Source of the DNA: JAQIBY01 sp046546095 | Lineage (GTDB): Bacteria > Bacteroidota > Bacteroidia > Bacteroidales > ML635J-15 | NCBI GenBank assembly: GCA_046546095.1 | Contig: JBKGYK010000012.1 | Coordinates: 1-52,515, forward strand | Reading direction: 5' to 3' | Length of the DNA: 52,515 bases | In this document: positions 1 through 9,272 of the stretch, one piece after another | How the letters are laid out: each line of letters begins with the position of its first letter | How positions within the stretch are numbered: position 1 is the first letter of the stretch | Notes under the pieces: generated by a model | Database searches by the model: none | Seen by the model: only the letters and a program-made list of their open reading frames with translations | Told to the model about the DNA's origin: nothing | Program-made: the position numbers and the translations under genes

Positions 1-519
1 AAAATTGCATATTTTTTCTTTACATGGCAAAAACCGGCAGAAAAGGGAGAGATTGCGACGGATATGGCTCAGTTTGGAATTGTTTGTTGGTTTATTAAAA
101 AGCTATGAATCGGAAGTGAATTCATTCATTTATCATCTGTAATGCGAGAAAACATGGCAGACGGGTATGAAAAACTGAAAAGAAGATAGAAAGCATGTAG
201 ATCCAAACGGTACAAAAGACTGATCACCTGAATCCAGGCCTGAGGATGTGAAAAAATGCCTGTTTGTTTCAGGGAAAATGCATTGATGTGAATGCAGGCA
301 CTTGTATGTTTGCAAATTAATGAGAAGAGCCCGGGAAATCACTAAACACAATAATAATTATCAATGATTTTTTTATTGGTAAGCACTATAGATGCAATGT
401 TTTTCCTGATTTGTGCAGTACAAGGACAGCTTGCAAAATAGCAATTGATAAACAATTCATTAAAATATTAATGATTTTTTGTAACTTTTCGGACTGATTA
501 AACGTCACACCTGAGAATT
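1..519. other. AT-rich intergenic leader, no supported gene
   Basis: No convincing gene is seen in these 519 bases. A frame that is open from base 1 to a stop at 106-108 could be the tail of an upstream gene, but it is short and has no recognisable features. A weak -7-like box, TAACTTTT, at 482-489 has one mismatch to the Bacteroidota consensus TAnnTTTG and could drive the sigma factor gene at 520. A nested inverted repeat lies at 257-300: an inner TGCATT/AATGCA pair and an outer TGCCTG/CAGGCA pair. It may fold, but chance is not excluded. Confidence 0.5.
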
Positions 520-1008
520 ATGACAACCAAAGAGTACAACAATAGCGTAGAAGAGTTCTCTGACAATGTGTACAGGTTCATCCTGAGCAACATCAGGGAT
601 GGAGAACTCGCCCGTGACATTGTTCAGGATGCATATGAGCGACTCTGGTTGAATCATAAAAAGGTGGACGCAAAAAAAGTACGTTCATATTTGTTCACCA
701 CAGCACATAACAGGATGATTGATATGATACGCAAGTGTAAACATGAACAACAAATGGAAGAAACCCCTGAGGTTTCATCCCCGTATCATGACAATCAATA
801 CAGCGACCTTGGTGAAGTACTTGAAAACGCCCTGTCGAATTTGAATGAGATTCAAAGGTCTGTCCTGTTGCTTAGGGATTACGAAGGTTACTCATACCGT
901 GAAATTGCACAGATTACAGAATTAAGTGAATCACAGGTAAAAGTTTACATTTACAGGGCAAGGGTATGTATGAAAGAAAAAATTGGCAGCATTGAAGCCA
1001 TTGTATAA
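520..1008 (+). CDS. ECF-type RNA polymerase sigma factor
   Basis: This 162-residue protein has the size and two-domain layout of extracytoplasmic-function sigma-70 factors, which direct RNA polymerase to stress or envelope promoters. Region 2 is at about residues 13-68, with ARDIVQDAYERLW and a following helix ending HNRMIDMIRK that would bind the -10 element. Region 4 is at about 105-160 and contains an HTH (YSYREIAQITELSESQVKVY) for the -35 element. The next gene starts two bases downstream and encodes a single-pass membrane protein, so the pair looks like sigma factor plus membrane-bound regulator. The regulon cannot be read from the sequence. The family call is firm; the subgroup is not assigned. 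Confidence 0.93.
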   Translation: MTTKEYNNSVEEFSDNVYRFILSNIRDGELARDIVQDAYERLWLNHKKVDAKKVRSYLFTTAHNRMIDMIRKCKHEQQMEETPEVSSPYHDNQYSDLGEVLENALSNLNEIQRSVLLLRDYEGYSYREIAQITELSESQVKVYIYRARVCMKEKIGSIEAIV

Positions 1009-1009
1009 T

Positions 1010-2029
1010 ATGTCAAAAATAACAAAACATAACTACGAAGCATATCTTCTGGATTTTTCAGAAGGCAAGCTGAGCAAGAAAGATGCTTTGGCTCTGGAGC
1101 ATTTTCTGAAAGAAAATCCGGAACTGGATGCTGATATTTTTGACACAAATGCATACAGGCTCACTGCTGACAGTTCAGTATCATTTGGTAACAAGCTTTC
1201 CCTGAAACGGGATGAGAAGATGCCGGAATTTAACAAGCGGGACAGCCTTCTTATCGGACTGCTTGAGGATGAACTCGACCCGGAAGACAAAGAAGCAGCA
1301 GAAAAACTAATTTCAGAAGACGATCAGGCTTTGGACGAATTTGAGTTGTACAGAAAAACAAAACTACAAGCCGACACGGATATTTCTTTCGATGGCAAAA
1401 ATAAACTGAAAAAGAAAACTCCGGTAATCACGCTGCGCAGTACTGCCTACGCATCTGTAGCTGCAGCCTTTACAGGTCTGCTTGCTTTCGGTATTCTGCA
1501 TCTCAATCTTCTAAACAACAATCAGGAAAATATTTCTCCGGCACATCTTGCACAATCATCAGAAATCATCCAATTTGATGCAGATAAAACAAACAATACA
1601 GAAACCGGTTTTGCAGAAAAAATAAGGCTTGAATCTTCAGCTGACTTGCAGCTTGCTTCGAATGATCTACCGGTAGCAGAGAGAAAAAAACCGGCAAAAT
1701 CAACTAACAAAACCTCACAGGTTAAACATTACGAGAAAGAATACATTGAGAACCTGCCCAGACTGAAAGCAACCCCATTGCGCAGCACGGGTTTTTCAGC
1801 AAAAGATGCCCGTATGGAATCACGCAACGTGGAAAGCATTTCGCCAGGCTTCCCGGTGAATGTAACTTACGTAAAAAACACATCACAAAACAAGATCAAA
1901 TTCCCGGAACGAGAGGATATTGCCGGAGCCATCGATGAAATTGACGAAAAATACAATCCCATCAGGAAACTAAGGGAAGCCAAGGATGATATTTTGGCGA
2001 GCAATGCCAAAGATTTATTCAGAAAATAA
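1010..2029 (+). CDS. Putative anti-sigma factor, single-pass membrane protein
   Basis: The start chosen is the ATG at 1010, just after the sigma factor stop, rather than an upstream in-frame start that would overlap it. The protein has 339 residues. Residues about 1-135 are charged and helical, a hydrophobic segment at about 146-168 would cross the inner membrane, and the remaining 170 residues are polar and probably periplasmic. Two helical motifs resemble each other, at about 12-50 (YLLDFSEGKLSKKDALALE) and 80-120 (LIGLLEDELDPEDKEAAEKL), suggesting internal duplication of the cytoplasmic sigma-binding part. There is no clear zinc-finger HxxxCxxC motif. Position and topology, not similarity to a named family, support the anti-sigma role. 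Confidence 0.6.
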   Translation: MSKITKHNYEAYLLDFSEGKLSKKDALALEHFLKENPELDADIFDTNAYRLTADSSVSFGNKLSLKRDEKMPEFNKRDSLLIGLLEDELDPEDKEAAEKLISEDDQALDEFELYRKTKLQADTDISFDGKNKLKKKTPVITLRSTAYASVAAAFTGLLAFGILHLNLLNNNQENISPAHLAQSSEIIQFDADKTNNTETGFAEKIRLESSADLQLASNDLPVAERKKPAKSTNKTSQVKHYEKEYIENLPRLKATPLRSTGFSAKDARMESRNVESISPGFPVNVTYVKNTSQNKIKFPEREDIAGAIDEIDEKYNPIRKLREAKDDILASNAKDLFRK

Positions 2030-2030
2030 A

Positions 2031-2063
2031 AAACCATCCATGGCTGGCAAGGATGGTTTTTTG
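2031..2063. terminator. Bidirectional intrinsic terminator
   Basis: The stem AAACCATCC (2031-2039) pairs with GGATGGTTT (2051-2059) around an 11-base loop. It is followed by T residues on the plus strand, and on the minus strand by the complement of the A-run at 2026-2033. It sits between the convergent anti-sigma gene (+) and gyrB (-), so it can end both transcripts. Confidence 0.85.
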
Positions 2064-2088
2064 CTTGAGGTATATACAGTTTTCTTAC

Positions 2089-4041
2089 TTAGGCATCAAT
2101 GTTGGCATATTTTGCGTTTTGTTCAATGAATTCCCGTCTTGGTGCCACTTCATCACCCATCAGCATGCTGAAAACACTATCGGCTTCAGCAGCATTGTCA
2201 ATGGTTACCTGTTGCAGTTTACGGGTTTCGGGGTTCATGGTAGTTTCCCAGAGTTGTTCTGAGTTCATTTCACCAAGACCTTTATATCGTTGAATATGCA
2301 CGCCGGCTTCGGATCCTCCTGTAAGCTCAAGCAAAATTTCGGCACGTTCGTCCTCATTCCAGGCATAACGTTGGTTTTTGCCTTTTCTGATGAGATAAAG
2401 CGGTGGTGTGGCCAGATAGAGATTGCCTTTTTCAATCAAGGGTTTGATATATCTGAAAAAGAAAGTCATAATCAAGGTTGTGATATGGCTACCATCCACA
2501 TCGGCATCCGTCATGATGACAATTTTGTGGTAGCGCAGTTTATCCAGATTGATGGCTTTGCTGTCATCTTCATTTCCCATGACAATGCCAAGAGCGGTAA
2601 AAATGTTTTTTATTTCCTCATTCTCAAACACTTTGTGTTGCATTGCCTTTTCGACATTGAGGATTTTACCACGAAGCGGCAAAATTGCCTGGAAACGTCT
2701 GTCACGGCCTTGTTTGGCTGTACCACCCGCAGAATCTCCCTCCACAAGGAAAAGCTCTCCCTCTGAAGGATCTTTTGTTGAGCAGTCAGCAAGTTTTCCC
2801 GGCAATCCGGCACCTGATAAAGCAGATTTTCTTTGAACCAGTTCTCTTGCTTTTCTTGCAGCATGCCTGGCCTGTGCCGCCAGTATCACTTTCTGGACAA
2901 TGGTTTTGGCATCTTTTGGATTTTCTTCCAGATAATTTTTCAGGGCCTCACTCACTGCCTGATTTACAAAACCTGCCACATCGGAATTGCCCAGCTTTGT
3001 TTTGGTCTGACCTTCAAACTGTGGTTCCTGTACTTTCACAGAAATTACCGCTGTCAGGCCTTCACGGAAGTCATCTCCGGCAATTTCAAATTTGAGCTTG
3101 GAAAGCATGCCTGAATTATCGGCATAAGTTTTTAGTGTACGTGTGAGCCCCCGTCTGAAACCGGTAAGATGAGTTCCTCCTTCAATGGTATTGATGTTAT
3201 TCACGTAGGAAAACACATTTTCATTAAAGGAAGTATTGTACTGCAGAGCTACTTCCACCGGAACTTCACTTTCTTCATTCCTGATGTGTACAATATCCTG
3301 GGTCAACGGTTCGCGTGATTTATCAAGAAATTCAACAAACTCTTTAAGTCCTTCCTCTGAATAATAGGATTTTTCGGGATGATTTCCCTCTTCGTCTGTA
3401 GTTCTCAAATCCTTAATATTCAGTCTGATTCCTTTGTTAAGGAAAGCAAGCTCACGCAATCTGTTTGCCAGGATATCAAATTTAAACTCCGTTGTAATGA
3501 AAATATCCTTGTCCGGCAAAAAGGTGATTTTTGTTCCGTGGATATCAGTTTCACCGATTTCTTTTACTTCATACAGAGGTTTTCCGATTTCATATTCCTG
3601 AACATAGACTTTACCTTGTCTGTGAACTTCGGCTTTAAGTGATGTTGCCAGGGCATTCACACAGGAAACGCCGACTCCGTGCAATCCGCCGGAAACCTTA
3701 TAAGAATCTTTATCAAACTTACCACCGGCATGCAGAATTGTCATCACAACTTCGAGAGCTGATTTTCCTTCTTTTTCGTGGTAATCCACAGGGATTCCCC
3801 TGCCATTGTCTATGGTAGTAATTGAGCCGTCTTCGTTAAGGATAATTTCTATCAGGTCGCAATGTCCGGCGAGCGCCTCATCAATAGAGTTGTCAATTAC
3901 CTCATATACCAGGTGGTGTAAGCCTTTTGAACCAACATCGCCAATATACATTGCAGGTCTTTTTCTTACAGCTTCCAGACCTTCGAGGATCTGAATATTT
4001 TCTGCGGAATATTGGTCTTTCTTTCTAATTTCTTCGTCCAT
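2089..4041 (-). CDS. gyrB: DNA gyrase subunit B
   Basis: GyrB is the ATPase subunit of gyrase, which introduces negative supercoils into DNA. At 650 residues it has the shorter form usual outside the gamma-proteobacteria. The GHKL ATPase domain shows YEVIDNSIDEA (catalytic Glu47) and DNGRGIP (78-84). The transducer domain follows, then the TOPRIM domain with EGDSAGG at about 432 and DADVDG at about 512 for magnesium binding and DNA cleavage. The C-terminus has the expected QRYKGLGEMN motif. gyrA is not in the window. A -7 box lies 46-53 bases upstream of the start. The gene follows the barrel gene on the same strand after 151 bases and is likely transcribed mainly from its own promoter. Confidence 0.98.
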   Translation of the reverse strand: MDEEIRKKDQYSAENIQILEGLEAVRKRPAMYIGDVGSKGLHHLVYEVIDNSIDEALAGHCDLIEIILNEDGSITTIDNGRGIPVDYHEKEGKSALEVVMTILHAGGKFDKDSYKVSGGLHGVGVSCVNALATSLKAEVHRQGKVYVQEYEIGKPLYEVKEIGETDIHGTKITFLPDKDIFITTEFKFDILANRLRELAFLNKGIRLNIKDLRTTDEEGNHPEKSYYSEEGLKEFVEFLDKSREPLTQDIVHIRNEESEVPVEVALQYNTSFNENVFSYVNNINTIEGGTHLTGFRRGLTRTLKTYADNSGMLSKLKFEIAGDDFREGLTAVISVKVQEPQFEGQTKTKLGNSDVAGFVNQAVSEALKNYLEENPKDAKTIVQKVILAAQARHAARKARELVQRKSALSGAGLPGKLADCSTKDPSEGELFLVEGDSAGGTAKQGRDRRFQAILPLRGKILNVEKAMQHKVFENEEIKNIFTALGIVMGNEDDSKAINLDKLRYHKIVIMTDADVDGSHITTLIMTFFFRYIKPLIEKGNLYLATPPLYLIRKGKNQRYAWNEDERAEILLELTGGSEAGVHIQRYKGLGEMNSEQLWETTMNPETRKLQQVTIDNAAEADSVFSMLMGDEVAPRREFIEQNAKYANIDA

Positions 4042-4086
4042 TACTCTGAGATTCAGTGATATTAAATCAATTTATTCAATGCCATG

Positions 4087-4094
4087 CAAAGATA
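4087..4094 (-). promoter_or_regulatory. gyrB promoter -7 box
   Basis: The minus strand reads TATCTTTG, an exact match to the Bacteroidota -7 consensus TAnnTTTG, with the gyrB start about 46 bases downstream. No perfect TTTG at the -33 position is visible at normal spacing. Confidence 0.55.
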
Positions 4095-4192
4095 GTTAAT
4101 TTTGCCGGTTAATAAACTGACAAATGCGGTGATTTTGAGACAAATTATCAACAATATAAACAAGTGCTGACATCCTGATAAACCGGCAGTTA

Positions 4193-5893
4193 TCAGAATG
4201 AATAATTCATTCCAAGCATCACATGAAAACCATAAACCGGGTACTGATTCCACATCTCATAATTTTGCCCTGCCAGGTTGTTAAGTTGGGCAAATGCGCT
4301 AAATTGCCGGCTTATACTATACCTTGCCCCGAGGTTAACATCAATCACCGGGTCAAGTTTTTCACTTACCACACTTTGTGTGTCATCCAGCACAGGCGCA
4401 TATCTGTCGGCCAGCACGAAGGCATCAGCATGAATTTCCAGCTGTGGCAACACTTTGAATCTTGCGTACAGACCTGACTCTACCGTAGGCACATGCCATG
4501 CTTTTTCAATATCTTTGAGCCAGATGTACTGTCTGTATTTTCCATACAGCCTAAGGCCAAACTCATCTCCAAAGTCAAAATTCAGCTCTCCGTATGCTCT
4601 GAACATTTCCACATCGGAATAAGCCACTTCAAACCTGTTTCTCAGCAAGGACCCATAATCATTGATAAAAAAGTGCTGCTTGTCTGTTTTGACATAATGT
4701 CCGTTTATATTGAATTGTACTTCTTCGGAGATCCGTCCTTTAAACCCAAGCACAATATGTTGTTTTTCATTCACTTCTCCAACGTCCAGGCTGTCCCTGA
4801 TGTAGGGATTTGTACTAGTCAGTGAGTTCATGCTTTGCTCCTGCAGATTTCCTGAAAATGATGCATAAGGCAATATGACATCACCGATATTGTGTTCAAT
4901 ATATACATCCGGATAAAAATGATAAGAAGTTGAGTCTCCTTCAAATCTGGCCTTGGAGTGCAAGCCCAGCTTTAGTTTGAAATTATCAGCATTGTGGGCC
5001 AGATAAGGTGAGAAATTGATGTACATCGGTGTATTTTCGTCAAAGCTGGCAGGTATCAACACGAGACCGGCATCAGCGCCGATAATTTCTTTTTTGATGG
5101 TTTTGTTCAGATTGAGGTCAAAATCCATCAAATGCTCCTGATTTTGCTTTGCATCAAACCAGAAATCATAATCGAGTGACACACGATAATTCAATGGTTC
5201 ATGTTTGTGATAGCGGGACTTTGCTTCTGTACGCACTGACATCACGTTGTAACGCTGCATATGTTCATTGTCAATAAAGTCTGATTTATTCACCGGCCGG
5301 ATATAATCTGCCGGCAGTTCAACGCCCACGGAATTATATCCGTAGAAAAAATGCTGATTGCTTGTGAAGCTCAGACTTCCTTTGAGTGTGGTTTCAGTAA
5401 ACATTTTTTTTGCATGTACACCTGCCAGGTTTTTATTGTACCCGGCAAAGACATTATCCCTGACAATGTTGTCCAGCTTGCCGTGCCCTGAATGGTGAAG
5501 CCCTCTGACACCCCAGTTTAAATCATTATCCCTGGTATTGTTGTAATAGAGTTCTGCATTCAGCATCAGTTTACTTCCCAGAGCAAGACGTGCAAATCCG
5601 TTTTCAAGAGACTCCTTTGGTTCATCCTTAAGCTGTGCTGCACTGAGTGGATCGGGATTATAGCTGGTATTGAGTTTTTGACTAAAGATATCATAGTCGA
5701 ACTCCGGTTTTACCGTGCTAGTATCCGTAATTTCGGGCAGAGTTTCCATTCTGTAAGCATCAGAAATCACGGGTGTATAATCGGTAATCACCGTTACCTG
5801 CTGATTACTCAGATCACCGCTGTCTTCATCGTTTTGAGCCTGCAATACACCGCCGGCCAAAAAAAGAAGAATTATCAGGCTGTGTTTTTTCAT
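4193..5893 (-). CDS. Outer-membrane beta-barrel protein, receptor-like without a clear plug
   Basis: The start chosen is the ATG at 5893, which gives an immediate signal peptide (MKKHSLIILLFLAGGVLQAQ). An ATG at 5905, overlapping the TPR gene stop, would add four residues. The mature part opens with a conserved-looking segment, QQVTVITDYTPVISDAYRM (about residues 30-48), followed by alternating hydrophobic and polar strands to a C-terminal phenylalanine, the usual barrel ending. It resembles proteins annotated as TonB-dependent receptors in Bacteroidota, but I see no TonB box or plug domain. It starts 4 bases after the secreted TPR gene, so the two are almost certainly co-transcribed and may form one envelope complex. 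The substrate is unknown. Confidence 0.75.
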   Translation of the reverse strand: MKKHSLIILLFLAGGVLQAQNDEDSGDLSNQQVTVITDYTPVISDAYRMETLPEITDTSTVKPEFDYDIFSQKLNTSYNPDPLSAAQLKDEPKESLENGFARLALGSKLMLNAELYYNNTRDNDLNWGVRGLHHSGHGKLDNIVRDNVFAGYNKNLAGVHAKKMFTETTLKGSLSFTSNQHFFYGYNSVGVELPADYIRPVNKSDFIDNEHMQRYNVMSVRTEAKSRYHKHEPLNYRVSLDYDFWFDAKQNQEHLMDFDLNLNKTIKKEIIGADAGLVLIPASFDENTPMYINFSPYLAHNADNFKLKLGLHSKARFEGDSTSYHFYPDVYIEHNIGDVILPYASFSGNLQEQSMNSLTSTNPYIRDSLDVGEVNEKQHIVLGFKGRISEEVQFNINGHYVKTDKQHFFINDYGSLLRNRFEVAYSDVEMFRAYGELNFDFGDEFGLRLYGKYRQYIWLKDIEKAWHVPTVESGLYARFKVLPQLEIHADAFVLADRYAPVLDDTQSVVSEKLDPVIDVNLGARYSISRQFSAFAQLNNLAGQNYEMWNQYPVYGFHVMLGMNYSF

Positions 5894-5897
5894 ATCT

Positions 5898-8800
5898 TTA
5901 CTCATTGTCTTCGGGTGTTTGGGATTCGTCAATCGGGTTATTGTCCTGCGGAACAGAATCATTTTGGACTGAATCCTCAGGCATCTGCTCCTTTACTCTC
6001 CGGCTTTTATCCTGCATAGCTTCGTTTTCTTCAAGCTCAATCACTTCCTGCAGTTTGTCCTGAGCTTCAAGTTTAATACCATCACTTTCGCTGTTATAAT
6101 TATCGATAACTGATTGCAGAATATGCCTTGCCTGGAAGTAAGCCTCTTTATCAGCATACATATCCGCCAGTAGCAGGAAGCTTTTTGCCAGCCAGTATCT
6201 GTGCGGGCTGGATTGTTTTGAAAATTCCGTGATCACATTTTCTGCGATGGTATCATTTCCCTGCTGCAGGTTAATCAGTGCTACATGGTATTTGGCTTCA
6301 CCACCTTCATAACTGGTAACTTCATTGCTGAGTTTTTTAAATGCACTAAGTGCCAGGTGTAATCTTTCCGTGTAGTAATAGGCTTTTGCCAGCTTGTACT
6401 GTGCTTCCCGTTCCTGAGCATCATTCAGCTTTTCTGATTCAAGCACTCTCTGAGCAGCGGGTATCATTTTTTCATAATTTTCATTCAGATAGGCGGACCT
6501 CATCATACCCAGCCGGGCAACCAGCAAACGGTCTTTTTGTTCAGTAAGTTCCTCCAGACCTTCATAATATGTAAAAGCCTTATCATAAAGCTCTCTGTCA
6601 AAAGAAATGCTGGCGGCCTTCCTATATGAGTTTTCAGAGAACTCATTGTTGGGGCTGCTTATGACGTTTTCATATGCTTTTAGCGCTTTGTCTTCCATGC
6701 CCTCGCTATCACAGCTAACTGCCAGGTAATAATTGGCTTTGAGAATGTAATGTCCGTTGGGATATTTGTCCAGATATTTTTCAAAGGCCTCAATGGCGGG
6801 CATGATTTCATTATCACGATATAAGTTTTCAGCAGTTCTATAGGTAAGAGAATCTTTCTCGAAATCTGTGATGTCGGTATCAATGCCTTCCGCCTCAATA
6901 TAATCCACATAGTAATCAGGATCATTCATTTCAACAGAAATGTTTTTTATCATCTCCAAAGCAGTTACAGCTTCGTTGGTGCCGGGGAATTTTGCAACAA
7001 TGGTTTTGTACGTATCCAGAGAATTTTCAAGCTGTTGTTTATTATAGTACAGATTAGCCAGACCGCTAAGGGCTGACTTCATTTTAATACCATTGGGATA
7101 ATTATCAATGTACTGATTGTAATAATAAATTGCTGAATCCCTGTTCTCGATGTTCGAGTGGTAAGTACGACCAATTTCATAAGTAGAGCTGCCTTTGTAC
7201 CGGGATTCAGGAAATTCACGCTGCAGGCTTAGCAGGGATTGTATCTTGTCCTGATGATTTTTCAGCCGGCCCTGAGAAAGCGCTTTTTGATAATAAGCAT
7301 AATCGGCATCATAACGGCAATTATCAACGGTTTTATCGTAATAATCGCGCGCAGCACCGAAAGAAGATTGTACAAAATAGCTATCCCCTATTCTGTTCCA
7401 GGCATCACAAAGCATTTCTGAAGAGGTATCGCCTACATGATCTTCGTATTTTCTGAACCAGATGCCGGCTTCTTTATAATTTTTCTTTTTAAAATACGCA
7501 TAGCCAATGTTGTAATGTGCATTACCGTATTCTTTCAGGCTGATGGCTCCACTTGTCCGTAGAAATTTATTGAACAGATCAATACTGGCATCGTACTTTT
7601 TCTCCCGGTACAGTGCATCGGCTTTCCAGTAATAGGCCAGTGCTTTGTATTTTGAGCTATATTGCTTATGCTCCAGGGACATATCGAGATACTTGTACAC
7701 ATTTTCAAAATCGAGGTCTGCAAAAGACTCGAGGGCACGATAGTAAGCCAGTCGCTGGTATGCACCTTTTATCTCGGGGGTGAGATTTGGCATATCATCA
7801 ATCACACTGAGTGCTGCTTCGTAGTTTTTTGTACTGAGCAATGCATCGAGCATGTATTCATAAGCTTCATCAATTCTCACTGAGTTGGGATATGTTTCAA
7901 TAAACTGCTTTAAGGAATTGATGGCTTCATTGAAGGGCGAGTAATCCAGTTCAAAACAAAGTTTGGCGTAATTATAGAGCGCGTCTTCGCTGATGTTTTT
8001 GTCGAAATCATTTTGTGCAGCAATGCCAAACGCTGTTTTTGCTTTATTTTTGTTTTCCTGATGAATAAAACACATACCAAGGTGATAGGCAGCATTTTGG
8101 GTCAAAGAATCTTCTACACCAATCACCTCCTGAAAATAATCAGCAGCCTGATTATAATTATCCTGTCTGAAATGGGCATACGCCATTTGATAGTACTCAA
8201 CATCGTTGATTTCCTCAACATTATCCTGATACATGCCAAAATACTTCAGGGCCTTCGTATAGTTTTCCAGCTTAAAATGGGCCTCGGCAATGATTCGTGC
8301 TATTTCGGCAGTTCTTTCACTTTCAATGCTTGATAATAGCGGGGGAGCATAATCAATGATGGCTTCGTATTTTTCCTGCAAGAGGTAAATTTGTGTAATA
8401 TAAAAAGGTACGATTTGAGCGAACAGGGCATGATCACTCAGGGATTCAAACCCATTCAGAGCAGTTTGATATTGCTGATTCAGGTATTTGATATGTGAAT
8501 AAAAATAGGTAGCAAGCGGTCCGTAGAAATCATCCTTATCTTTAATTTCAAAGAAAGCTTTATCTGCCCGATTGTATTCTTTTCTGGCATAATGACAAAA
8601 TCCTTTTTTGAAATAATATTCACTGAGCTGTTCATTGGCCAGGTTGAGCTTATCAACTTTATCGTACCATTTTAGTGCAGACCGATATTTTTTCTGACGG
8701 TAATAATGATTGGCCAGGGTAAAACTTGCCTGATTGATTTTCGGATTTTCAGGATGCTGATGAATAAATTCTTCAATGAGATGACTCACATCCAGGTTAT

Positions 8801-9065
8801 ACAGTTTCATTGCGCACATTGCAGCATAATATTCCGCATCTTCTTTCAGCAAGGCATCATCCTGACTATGCCTTTGTGCAAATTCGTTAAAGGCTCTTTG
8901 GGCAGCGCTGTACTTTTTATGTTTGTACAGGACCATCGCCTTGTCAAATTTTTCTTGTCTGTTGTCATATTGCACACTCTCCTGGGCAGAAACCAGCATA
9001 CCCGAGAACAGGAGAATTACAGCCAGTGCAGATATTTTTATTGACTTGCCAGTTATATATTGCAT
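5898..9065 (-). CDS. Large secreted TPR-repeat protein
   Basis: This 1055-residue protein has a signal peptide (residues 1-27, ending VSAQ) and then a nearly continuous array of tetratricopeptide-like helix pairs, recognisable from repeated units such as YYKKGFCHYARKEYNRADKAF and ALAYYWKADALYREKKYDAS. A charged, low-complexity tail rich in D, E, P and Q follows residue 1010. TPR superhelices act as protein-binding scaffolds, here in the periplasm or on the inner face of the outer membrane. The next gene is a beta-barrel only 4 bases away, which suggests a scaffold-pore pair (inference). Secreted TPR proteins of this size occur in Bacteroidota secretion and gliding machines, but I cannot assign it to one. 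Confidence 0.82.
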   Translation of the reverse strand: MQYITGKSIKISALAVILLFSGMLVSAQESVQYDNRQEKFDKAMVLYKHKKYSAAQRAFNEFAQRHSQDDALLKEDAEYYAAMCAMKLYNLDVSHLIEEFIHQHPENPKINQASFTLANHYYRQKKYRSALKWYDKVDKLNLANEQLSEYYFKKGFCHYARKEYNRADKAFFEIKDKDDFYGPLATYFYSHIKYLNQQYQTALNGFESLSDHALFAQIVPFYITQIYLLQEKYEAIIDYAPPLLSSIESERTAEIARIIAEAHFKLENYTKALKYFGMYQDNVEEINDVEYYQMAYAHFRQDNYNQAADYFQEVIGVEDSLTQNAAYHLGMCFIHQENKNKAKTAFGIAAQNDFDKNISEDALYNYAKLCFELDYSPFNEAINSLKQFIETYPNSVRIDEAYEYMLDALLSTKNYEAALSVIDDMPNLTPEIKGAYQRLAYYRALESFADLDFENVYKYLDMSLEHKQYSSKYKALAYYWKADALYREKKYDASIDLFNKFLRTSGAISLKEYGNAHYNIGYAYFKKKNYKEAGIWFRKYEDHVGDTSSEMLCDAWNRIGDSYFVQSSFGAARDYYDKTVDNCRYDADYAYYQKALSQGRLKNHQDKIQSLLSLQREFPESRYKGSSTYEIGRTYHSNIENRDSAIYYYNQYIDNYPNGIKMKSALSGLANLYYNKQQLENSLDTYKTIVAKFPGTNEAVTALEMIKNISVEMNDPDYYVDYIEAEGIDTDITDFEKDSLTYRTAENLYRDNEIMPAIEAFEKYLDKYPNGHYILKANYYLAVSCDSEGMEDKALKAYENVISSPNNEFSENSYRKAASISFDRELYDKAFTYYEGLEELTEQKDRLLVARLGMMRSAYLNENYEKMIPAAQRVLESEKLNDAQEREAQYKLAKAYYYTERLHLALSAFKKLSNEVTSYEGGEAKYHVALINLQQGNDTIAENVITEFSKQSSPHRYWLAKSFLLLADMYADKEAYFQARHILQSVIDNYNSESDGIKLEAQDKLQEVIELEENEAMQDKSRRVKEQMPEDSVQNDSVPQDNNPIDESQTPEDNE

Positions 9066-9218
9066 AAATCTCTCTTTATTAATATTTTACAGAGTACTTA
9101 TTTTGGATTTAAAGGTAAGGATAATTCATCAGCCTGCGATGGGTGGAAATAGCTTTTAATTAACAATACACTGTTTATTTCTAACACATATAGATTCAGT
9201 CACTTGCTATTTTATGTT

Positions 9219-9226
9219 TACCTTTG
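9219..9226 (+). promoter_or_regulatory. ftsE promoter -7 box
   Basis: TACCTTTG matches TAnnTTTG exactly and lies 46 bases before the ftsE start. A -33 TTTG at ideal spacing is not evident. Confidence 0.5.
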
Positions 9227-9272
9227 TCAGCATAGGTTTTATTATTAACCCAAACAAGAACAGTTTTATTGC

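Noticed and set aside
1..108. Frame open from the window edge to a stop at 106-108, a possible gene tail
   Set aside because: Only 35 codons, which is easily open by chance, and the residues show no family feature.
133..351. 72-residue minus-strand open frame in the first intergenic region
   Set aside because: No recognisable start context, domain or protein-like composition; rich in F, H and C as expected for chance frames.
4177..4199. Hairpin CTGATAA/TTATCAG at the end of the barrel gene
   Set aside because: The stem overlaps the stop codon and has no T-tract, so a terminator is not supported.
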